DNA from: Ectocarpus siliculosus
Lineage: Eukaryota > Sar > Phaeophyceae > Ectocarpales > Ectocarpaceae
Assembly (NCBI GenBank): GCA_000310025.1
Contig: FN648398.1
Coordinates: forward strand, 494,465-558,464
Direction of reading: 5' to 3'
DNA length: 64,000 nucleotides
The notes beneath the pieces were generated by a model, which made no database searches, was not told the DNA's origin, and was given only the letters and a program-made list of their open reading frames with translations. The position numbers and the translations under genes were made by a program. Each line of letters begins with the position of its first letter. Positions within the stretch are counted from its first letter, which is position 1. Below are positions 47,740 to 56,627 of the stretch, in pieces.

Positions 47740-48441
47740 ATGAGTGAACTGGACGGCACCGCAGCAGCGGTGGAAGAGACCCCGCGCACGCACCTGCCGG
47801 TCGGAGAAGAGAGGTTTGCGAGACTGGAAGACCAGTTCTCGCAGGTGGTGACCATGCTTGGTGCATCGATGAAGAAGAAGGAGCCTGGCGACGTTGTGGC
47901 GGACGACGCCAGTAGGGGCGGCGGTGCTACCGCCCCAGAGCGCCAACGAGAGACCCTGCTACCGCGGAGCGCGAGCGGGGCATTTTCCAGCGAGTGGGCG
48001 AGTGGACTTGGACCACGCCACCAGCTGGGAAGCAGCTGGTGGCGCGGCAACGCTGCAAACAGTCTACCCGCCCCCCTGGTTACAAATCTAAAACAACGGC
48101 TTATAAGTGGGCAGGAACCTGGCCCTAATTGCAGGCATGGCACAGCTTATGATGTCGTTTGCCGCAACGTGTCGCCCCCCCGACGTACAGCCGGCGCCGG
48201 GTTCGCTGCGGCGTTTTCGATGGTGGAGCAAGCGCTAGAGCTCTCCCCGCTCGACCACGCGGAGGCGATGGGGCTGGAAACTTGGGAGGCCGCGGGAAGC
48301 AGCGGCACGATCGCGGGGTTCAAGGGGAGGAAGGTTTGCAGAAAATGCAGCAATTATATACAGATTATAAATAATGCTGCCCCGAAACGGTTGATTGCGT
48401 CTTGTAATGTGCCCTCCTATGTAAAAGGGTCAAGTGCTTAA
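47740..48441 (+). CDS. Hypothetical protein, intronless ORF
   Basis: A 233-codon frame starts at ATG 47740. The first 50 residues are acidic with a short coiled-coil (EERFARLEDQFSQVVTMLG); a second ordered block is FSMVEQALELSPLDHAEAMG. A good acceptor (CCCCCCCGACGTACAG) just before the second block suggests the centre may instead be an intron. No family is recognised. It begins only 231 bases after the preceding gene's stop. Confidence 0.4.
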   Translation: MSELDGTAAAVEETPRTHLPVGEERFARLEDQFSQVVTMLGASMKKKEPGDVVADDASRGGGATAPERQRETLLPRSASGAFSSEWASGLGPRHQLGSSWWRGNAANSLPAPLVTNLKQRLISGQEPGPNCRHGTAYDVVCRNVSPPRRTAGAGFAAAFSMVEQALELSPLDHAEAMGLETWEAAGSSGTIAGFKGRKVCRKCSNYIQIINNAAPKRLIASCNVPSYVKGSSA

Positions 48442-49827
48442 CCTGTGGTTGAGCTCTCGTATGCATACATCAGATGTGACCGATGTGCTACATGTCATTT
48501 CCAACAAGAGAGCTCTGAACGTTGAGCTGGTATGCCTAGCGGCAAGTTTATAAGATTCAGGTTATCCACCCTCTTCAATACCCAAATATTGTCGCATTCT
48601 CTTCAAAACCGTCCATTCTGCTTCTGTAACCAAGCAGGAAGTGACCCCCTCGCACGTAGCTGAAGAATACTTCAACAAGCCACGACCAAACATGCGGCAG
48701 CTGTCTCTTCCAGGGGCTGCTGTTGAAGACCAGCATGGTGGTGGCACCATCCCCCGATCGAACGGTTGCAGACAAAGAAACGACCGAAACGTTTGAAGGC
48801 ATCGCCAACAAACGAACGAGTCCATAAGCTCTCCTAGTTCTCCTTCTTGCCCGCCGCAGGTCGACTGGGTGTCCCACTGCACCATCAACGAGCCTGACGG
48901 TAGCACTCGCGAGTGCCTGCGGGCGTGGGTGAGTCCTTAGACGACGAACGTAGCGTAGCGCTCGCCCCCATGCTCGTACGAGTCAGCACACTTGCACTGC
49001 TGTAGCATGGAAGTCTTCAGGATCCTCTCTTGGGGAAGGGCTTGCCTCAAAGCCGAGTGCACGTTTCTATCGAGTGCCAGCGATGTTTATACATCACTAA
49101 TCACTAGGAGTTTTCACCTCACCTGGTGGCACACCTAGCCCCGAGAGGGAATGCGAATAGGGTCGTGCCCCCCCCCCCCTACAAATATTGAGTGTCGGCT
49201 TTTCTCTTGAGACTTCTGAAGAGTTGCGAGAAAAACTGAATCCTGGACAGCTAGTTTTTTATTTAGCGATTGGGAGCGCCCCGGGCCCCTCTAGCCCCCT
49301 CGCTCTAACACGTAGCGCTTGGGGTCTCCCCACCATGTGTTTTTTTATGATGATTATTTTGTTTTCAGCAGTTACTTCCCGAAGAGGGCCATACTTCCAA
49401 GTCGACATTACTCAACTTGCAACCTGCGGCCTACTGTATGCATGTAGGAAAAAAAAACTACTTCCAAGTCGGGATTACTCAACTACAACCTTGGGCCCTA
49501 TTCATGAAAAAGGAATAAAATAAAAAAACTGGAGTTTTTTGTTTTTGTTTTGCGGACCTGTGTCGTCGGTGGCATGCGTGTCTCTGCGCGGGGCGTACGG
49601 CGCGGTTGGGGCACGGCACGTAGGGCGACACCGAAATTTCGATTCAAGGTTCACTTTGGCCCATAAATGACAGAAACGATTTCGACACAAGGTTCACTTT
49701 GGGCGACCAAGCGGCATAAACAGCAGTCGTACGTACGTCCTCTTCTCCGTTCGTTGACTTACCTTCGCCGATTGCGTTCTTCGCCCCGCCGCGTCATGTG
49801 TCACGTTCTCCTGGAACTCACCAGGTC
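48442..49827. other. Intergenic region
   Basis: A minus-strand frame of 114 codons at 48562-48906 has no recognisable domain. Runs of C (49170) and short A/T tracts occur. No gene is supported. Confidence 0.35.
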
Positions 49828-50225
49828 ATGCCGATGTTTGACGTGCCTCACCTCTCCATCACTCTCGGGAGTGGCCCTAACGGTGAGAGCGCGGTGTCTC
49901 CCTGCTTCTACCGCCTGCTTACATCGTGTTTTTTTTGTTTGCTCTACCAGTGTTGTTTTTTGGGATTGGGGGTGATGTGGCAGGTGGTGGTCGGCTTGTC
50001 GTGTCGTACGTCACCGTGCCGTGATGTGCTGTATTTATTCGATGCTTCCTCCGCATAGGGTTTGCAGTATCATGCTCTTTGCAGGCCGTTTCGATTGCTA
50101 AAACGAAGCAGCTACCGCCGCAGTTTCATACCCCGGAACTCGTTTGGCCATCTTCTCGGGTGAGGACGGCAGTATGGAGGTGTTCGACTTCAGCAGTAGA
50201 CATGAGCAGTGACAACAACAACAGC

Positions 50226-50257
<32 letters not shown>

Positions 50258-52923
50258 CGACTACGACGACATACCACCATTAGCAACAGCAGCAGATCTT
50301 GACTATCCCACCTTCCCTCTCGTGCCTCCGTCTTCTTTTCATGCATGCAATTTATGAAACTTCCGACCGTTTCTACGGCGGGGTAACTGATGGTAGGTCT
50401 CACGGCGGAGATGGACCTGGTCGCCAAAGATGACGTCATGTAAGTTTTTCGGATTTTTTTTCTTGTAGCTTTTGGGCAATTGCCATCCCAGCTTCGCTGA
50501 CGAAAATGCTGAAGCTTTGGTTCTGGAAGATCATTGCGGGCTGCTGATGCTGTTGTTGGCGCTTGGGCTCTAACTACGGCACATCTTGTCCCTCCGATGT
50601 GCTTCCCGCAAGGGCGCTTGTAATGCCCACAACCAGGAGATGTCGGGAGTATGAATAGGACGTTTGAGCAAGTGTTGAGTGTTTATAATAGCTCGTCCCA
50701 TCTACTCTATGGAGACTATGATAGTCTAGGTATATCATCTCCAGCCACTTCGGCACTGCGGAGGGCACAGCAGCAGATTGTACTGTGAGCTTGTCATGGT
50801 GAAGCAAGGGTCTTCCTGTTGAGCTCTAGTGGATGATCGCGTCACCAACACGACCTTGTCGGTTTTTCGGGCACGATGCTGCATGGGCGAGACTGCTCCC
50901 CGCCAGTGGCCCTGCCGATGCCGTTGCCCTTACAAGTTGCACTTTCGCAGGATGATGCCGTCGTGTAGCCTAGCCCTGCTGATGCCGTTGCTCGTGCTGG
51001 TCGCGTTTTACACGAGACGGTGACGGCGTGTAGCTTAACCCTGCGGATGCCGTTGTTGGCACGATGATGACGTTGGCGACCCTGCTGCTCTTGGCAAGCT
51101 GCGTTTTAGCACGAGACGGCGGTGACGGTGCGTAGCTCATGCCGCCCAATGCCGTGATTTCTTTTTTTTATTTTGCAGGTACGCCAAGGCTTACCGCGAG
51201 CAGTACTACGGCGGGCCGACGACGGCATGGTGGGACGCGATCATGCAGAACCCGAACGTGGTCCCGGCTAAGGTTAGCAGCGTTGTTTTCGATCCTATCG
51301 ATACCATCGTTGTTGTTGTGATATTTCCTTGCTGTTGTTGTTTTCCGGTGCTAGACTGCAGCACTGTTTTGTTTTTTGTTGTTGATGTTTCGTGTTGGGT
51401 GTTGAAGTTGTTGATGTCAGTAGTTGTTGGTCGCTTCAATAAAAGCTGCAGCACTTCGGTGTACTGGCCCGTGTGTACTTGCTTACCGCAGACAGTCTCC
51501 CTGTGCTTGCTTTTTGTCGGGGGGGTAATCCCTGACACACTTCCCCCCCCCGAGACAGGTGCAAGCGAAATGACCAAAATCTCGTCGCCCGGTCTTCTTC
51601 CCTGCTCCAGGCCTGTTAGTCGAACACTGCTGCTTTTCTTGTGAGTGCTCAATAGCCGCGCGGTCTTTGGCAGGCATGGGGCACCCGCCCGCCGCAAGAC
51701 AGTGCTCTGAGGTTTTTCCNNNNNNNNNNNNNNNNNNNNNNNNNNNNNNNNNNNNNNNNNNNNNNNNNNNNNNNNNNNNNNNNNNNNNNNNAAATCGATC
51801 GTGTTACCCCGGAGGCCCAATAAAAAGGGGGCTGTCAAGTACAAAATGTAAGGAAACGGGGGGGGGGGGGGGCGGAGGAGAGTTGACGACAGCGGTATGT
51901 GTGTGCCGATGTGTGTTTTCTCTCTTGTTCTGGTGCTGTCATGACACCCATATGTGCCTGTTTCAGCGGCCATGGGCTACGTATGTATTTGGCGATGAAC
52001 GACAGTCAGCTAGCTCCCCAGCCATCGCTCGAGATGATCGAAACAGATATTTTCAGAATTGCTCCGTTTGCCCTCTTCTCGGCGTGATGGGAAACTTCTT
52101 TGACGTGAAGGCGTGGACGAACATTTTTTGTCTTGCCAACGTGCAGGACACAGGTCAAGCCTTGCTTCGACTGAGCTGGACCAGCGAATGATTCAGAAGC
52201 ACACGGTCTTGAGACGCGTCCGTCGGTTTGTCTTGTCCTTCCCCTTACTTCACTCTCTCGTCCTTTTGTCTTTTTGTCGTGTCGACAGGAGTTATTCGAT
52301 TGAGCTTAGCAATTAGCGAATGATTCACACGGTCTTACGATGCATCCGTCGGTTTTGTCTAGTCCTTTCTTTTCCCTTGTCTTGCTGTCGTGTCGAAAGG
52401 CTTCCAAGCCATGCGGCGCGTCGGTTTCTCCGATCTTCTTTGGCCTATGTCTTCTCTAAGATGCCACTACTGTATCCTTTCTTGTCTTTTTTTGTCTTTT
52501 TGTCGTGTCGACAGGCTTCCTCGACATACTGTACATCGGTTTCTCTGATCCTTCGCTGGCCTGTGTCTTCTCGAAGATACCACTATCCTTGCTTGTCCCT
52601 TTTTTATCTTTTGTCGTGTCGAAAGGCTTCCTTGACATACTGCTATGCCTCGGTTTTCTCTGATCCTTATGTCATGTCTTCTCTGGTCTGTGCCTTCTCG
52701 AAGATTCCACTGTTAACAACCTTTCTTGTCCCCTTTTTGTCTCTTTGTCGTGTGGACAGGCTTCCTCGACGACGCGGCGGAGATCGCCCGCGTCCGAAGG
52801 GGCACCATGCTTAGCCGGGACAGCGAAGTGCGCCGCACCTGGTGGGCGGTGACGGGCAACGACAAGGCCCTCGGCGACCGCGGGCAGGAGATTGCGGCGG
52901 GAATGGCCGGCCCGGGTGACATG
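49828..52923 (+). CDS. Unrecognised multi-exon protein, partly hidden by a gap
   Basis: Exons in phase: 49828-49882 (ATG 49828), 50112-50195, 50397-50439 and 51179-51272; a later exon is 52760-52923. The first four give MPMFDVPHLSITLGSGPN, then SYPGTRLAIFSGEDGSMEVF, LTAEMDLVAKDDV and YAKAYREQYYGGPTTAWWDA. The last encodes FLDDAAEIARVRRGTMLSRD and ends in GDM before a GTGCGT donor. At least one exon must lie between 51273 and 52759, because phases do not match and the 72-N gap is there. The protein looks soluble and well ordered, with many Tyr/Trp, but I do not recognise the family. The 3' end is not found. The exon 2 border may be 50109. Confidence 0.55.
50211..50262. repeat. (CAA)n trinucleotide repeat
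   Basis: About 15 CAA-type units (AACAACAACAAC) in the second intron of the unrecognised gene. Confidence 0.9.
51720..51791. other. Assembly gap (72 N)
   Basis: Seventy-two N within an intron or missing exon of the plus-strand gene. The size suggests an estimated rather than default gap. Confidence 0.99.
52258..52770 (+). repeat. Tandem array of splice-acceptor units, about 111-134 bp
   Basis: Five copies of a segment ending TTGTCGTGTCGACAG (or GAAAG) and, in four, followed by GCTTCC occur. Their acceptor AGs end at 52288, 52399, 52514, 52625 and 52759. Each unit also has the landmark CTTCTC..AAGAT. The last copy is the acceptor of exon 52760-52923. Confidence 0.85.
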
Positions 52924-53106
52924 GTGCGTGGGAGTGAGGCCGTCAATTTTTGAAAGAAGAAAAGTTTATTGCAAGTTTTGAAGGGGAAAAAAACTATTAT
53001 AGTTTTGAAAGATTTTTTTTTTGTAAGTTTTGACAATAGAACGCTTTTTGTTCCAAACCCTGGTGGTGTGGATGGTTCATGGTGCCCAGTTTGACGTGCA
53101 GTCGTA

Positions 53107-53271
53107 GGCCCTCTATAAGGCGGGCATGCGCCAGACCGTTTCACCTGCCCTATACAGGGCAGCCGCCTTGTTCATGGTGTGGAACAACTTGACTATTCCG
53201 TCTGTGACAGCTAACTTTACCCCCCTTATATAGGGCACCCGCCTTATATATCCCGCCTTAATAGAGGGCCT
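53107..53271. mobile_element. Small non-autonomous element with terminal inverted repeats (MITE-like)
   Basis: The left end GGCCCTCTATAAGGCGGG matches the inverse of the right end CCCGCCTTAATAGAGGGCC with one indel. A second CCGCCTTATATA copy lies just inside the right end. At 165 bp without coding sequence it fits a MITE. A target-site duplication is not clear, and the superfamily is not assigned. Confidence 0.6.
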
Positions 53272-54025
53272 TTTACGGCTGTAGGGCGTGCGAGAGAGGC
53301 CGGCAAGTTTTGGACGACCAAAATGTTCCAAAACCATGACTCATGCTAAAGGAGACATCACATGGCATCCAAAAGGGGACGTATAGTGCCGACATGCTCC
53401 TGCGTTGAAGCCCTCAAGATCGAAAGAACTTATCCCCGATAATTTCGTTCCAGAAACCTGCTGTGTACAACGACTGCTTCATCCTAAAACGACCAACATG
53501 CGGTATCCAGGGGACAACAGCAGTGGACACGTTCCCCCGTTGCAACGCTTACGTCCCCAGCCCCGCTGGACGAATCCAAATACACGTTGAATTGTGCACG
53601 AGGGCCGCAGTCACACGCACTCTTGCCGCACGCGGACCCCCCTTGCCCCTCCCTGCCGCTGCGGAGTCAAATGTTGTTGGCTGCGGACGCGCGTTCATGC
53701 ACTTAGATACCTTGTGCAAGATCTCTACTTCCTCCGCGTTATTCTTACTCTTGCAGCAAAAGCTGGGAGTGTATGCGGTTGATCCCGCACTACTGCAGGT
53801 TAACTAAGCACCTTCGCTGCACGTTTCTGATTGAACCCCCGCCCTTCTGCACCACACCATTTCATCTACCCCCCACACGCACACGAAGAGAACTAACATG
53901 TGTTGGAGGTGCTTCTCTAGAGCAGAAACCGTTTGTCCGTCTAAGACGGGATGTACAAACTCCTCTGATCGCTGCATGTGCTGTTCCCACTGTGCTACAG
54001 ATTCTCTGTGCGATGTATCCCCTCC

Positions 54026-54134
54026 TACCGATCGGTGATCGGTCCTGTCGGAACAATTCTCCGTCTTCTCGAGGACGCGTGGTCAACGGTCTAACCCCTA
54101 AGGCATGCAAGCATGCAGTATGCCCCCCTCCCAC
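54026..54134 (+). repeat. Dispersed C-tailed repeat, partial copy 3
   Basis: Shares GAGGACGCG, GGTCAACGGTCTAA, GGCATGCA and the C-rich tail with the copies at 17857 and 18446. Confidence 0.55.
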
Positions 54135-54747
54135 TATGTCCAGCAATGAACATGAACACCCACACTGGTTTGTTGTGACCGCCACCACCCCATCTTGGCG
54201 TGTGACCCCGCAGGGGTACACCGGGCAAGCGAGCTAGTTGGGCGACACCGCAGCAGGGTCTCCCAGCTCGCGGCGTGCTTGTGGAGGAGGCGGAACGGGA
54301 GACCAGCACGGCGTTTTGGAAACGACTAGGAGAGGGCAGCAGCAGTGTCGCGTGTAGCATAATTAGCCAGCGGAAAAGAAGACAAACGGGGCCAGAACGA
54401 TGGTATAGAGCCTGCTTTTGGATCGCCTTTTTGGCGTGTCCTGTCGAAACGGTTTTCTGAGGCAGCCCCCCGCACCTGCAATGTTTTCCCGGCGAATGTA
54501 GTGGCGTTCTCTAACGACTGCGGCAGGGTGGGGGCATTTAGTTTGGTTTGAAACGTGGTCATGCGCAGTCGTTTGTGAACATCAGCAACTCGGAGCGGGC
54601 TAGGGAGGTCCACACACTGCTGTGGGATCCTCGTGACGTTCGTTTCCTTCGGGACGTGGAACGCACGCCCAACTGGATAGTTTAGGAGTTTTTCTACTTC
54701 ATGATGTACCTATCCATGCGGTCAAACACCCGCAACCATTGCCATTT

Positions 54748-54955
54748 AGAGGGGTGATACGTGCATGCTCCGCTCTGGTGTGGAAAATCCACCAACAGGT
54801 GGAAAAGGTTCTTCTGCAATTTTTGCGGCGCAACAACCGCACGTCTTGCAAGCACTGTTCAAAGGATAGAGGGGTGATGCTAGCATGTTCCGCTCTGGGG
54901 CGGAAAACCCGCCAAAACGCCAAACAAACGGTTCTGCATTTTTTGTGCCATACAC
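54748..54955 (+). repeat. Tandem duplication, about 120-bp units
   Basis: Both units start TAGAGGGGTGAT, then carry GCATGxTCCGCTCTGG, GGAAAA.CC.CCAA and TTCTGCATTTTTTG or similar. Unit 1 begins at 54748 and unit 2 at 54868. Confidence 0.7.
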
Positions 54956-55010
54956 CATCATCTTTGCTTGAAAATCATTGGCCCCCTCTTTGTGTAGAGG
55001 TACCAGGGTG

Positions 55011-55113
55011 GTGAGGAGGCGGGCGGGTGTACTCATGTAAAGGCATGCCGTAGTCGCAAGACCATGCATGACCTCGCATCCCTGCAATGCCGGGACGGAG
55101 CGGTATGCCGGGA
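55011..55113 (-). repeat. Dispersed C-tailed repeat, partial inverted copy 4
   Basis: On the minus strand it reads GTCCCGGCATTGCAGGGATG, then GAGGTCA, CTACGGCATGCC and a C-rich tail, matching the 3' half of the copies at 17857 and 18446. Confidence 0.6.
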
Positions 55114-55734
55114 TTTCGCCGGCCCAGACCACTTTTCACAAGGCTGAACCAAAAGCTGGTGGGGGGCGGGGGTGGGGTGGGGGGTGGGGGTTCGATGTGG
55201 ACGCTTCCCCGTCGCCGGGCCCCTCAGTCGCGAGACAGGCATCTAAGCCTTGCCTTCCAGCGCCCGAGGCCGTTTTGATGGGTGCTGTCATCGTGTCTGT
55301 GCAGGGCTTCAAATTCCGCCATGCGGCGGTTCAAATTCAATTTTGCTGTGCAACTATGTATATCCTGCAAGGTTCATCGCGAAAGAAGCGTCAAAATCGT
55401 GCATATTTCCATCAACTGATGATGTCGTGTAGGGAAGCAGGGTTTGCTGCTGGCCAGTTTTGGTCTTGGTTAACTCCTCCTTCGGCTGTGGGAGTCGATC
55501 GACCGTCCCATTGGCAAAGTTGCACAGACAGTGCACAAGGTCTGCAGCACTACTGTACCCCCAAATAGCAAGAAAAACACGATTTATGCGGGAAAAAACA
55601 CCCACCCCGAATCGACTCGTCCCAAACACAAGGAAATAATAAGGTTTCAGGCGGTGGGTGGACTGGCCTGTTTCGGCACGGCTGTCGTTACATTGTGTAC
55701 GGGAAGTTGCGAAGATGCCGTCGCCGGTCGGGTG

Positions 55735-55835
55735 CGCGCGGGGGGTGGGTGTTCTCATAGCCATGCATGCCTTACTAGTCGTGAGACCATTGACCTCGCA
55801 TCCCTACAAAGCTGGGATCGAGCAAACTGTTATCA
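55735..55835 (-). repeat. Dispersed C-tailed repeat, partial inverted copy 5
   Basis: On the minus strand it contains CAGCTTTGTAGGGATGCGAG followed by GTCAATGGTCT, GGCATGCATGG and a C-rich tail. Confidence 0.65.
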
Positions 55836-56208
55836 CATCAGATCAATCCATACCGACGGGAAAAACGCAAAAGTTGTCGTAGAGTGCTCATACACTGCCC
55901 ATACACTAGTTGCGCTCATACGCCGCTAATACACCAGTTGCACCATTTACAAGTCCCTGTTCTCCTCGGCCTGACGGCCTTCCTCTGGTTTTCAGGAAGC
56001 AGAGAAGTGCCACCTCTCGCGAACACGTAGCTTCTCTTTCGATCCTCCACGTTGCCCCCCCTCTCCCTACCCCGCCTTCGTCCCCCCCCCCCTCCATCTG
56101 CCTCTCTTGGGAACTCCCCGCTACCCCGCTACTAAAATCTCCCCCTAGCCCTTCCCGGTGTCGGCCTCCCAAGTCCTGACCATCTCCCATGGCCCCCGCA
56201 ACCACCTC

Positions 56209-56591
56209 CTACCCGTGCTCACCCCCCGTCTCTTCCCTGCCTGCGTCTCCCCCTCCCTCTCCCTCTTGTTTCCCTGCGTCTCCCCCTCCCTCCTCCTCTT
56301 GTTCTCCCCCTTCCCCCCCCTCCGTGTCCGCATCGACCCCCGTTGTTGTGACCGCGGACGCGGCGGCCTCGAGCATGTCCGCTTGGTCGTCCCCGTCTTC
56401 CCCTTGCCCGGCCGGCGGCGGCCAGAACGGCTCGCCCGGGAACAGTCGAGCGAAGTCGCGCTCCGCCTGAACGACCACGTCGTGCAAATATAGCTGGGGA
56501 CGGAGGGGGGGGGGGCGACGTCGATGTTTTTTTTTTTTAGCGTGAACAGATCGTTTCGACTTGATAACGAAGCTAAAAAAATGTGAGAAGA

Positions 56592-56627
<36 letters not shown>

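Larger units (their letters stand above)
52924..56208. other. Repeat-rich intergenic region
   Basis: The stretch holds a small TIR element (53107-53271), a tandem duplication (54748-54955) and three partial copies of the C-tailed dispersed repeat (54026, 55011 and 55735). Further exons of the plus-strand gene may be present but were not resolved. No coding region is supported. Confidence 0.45.
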
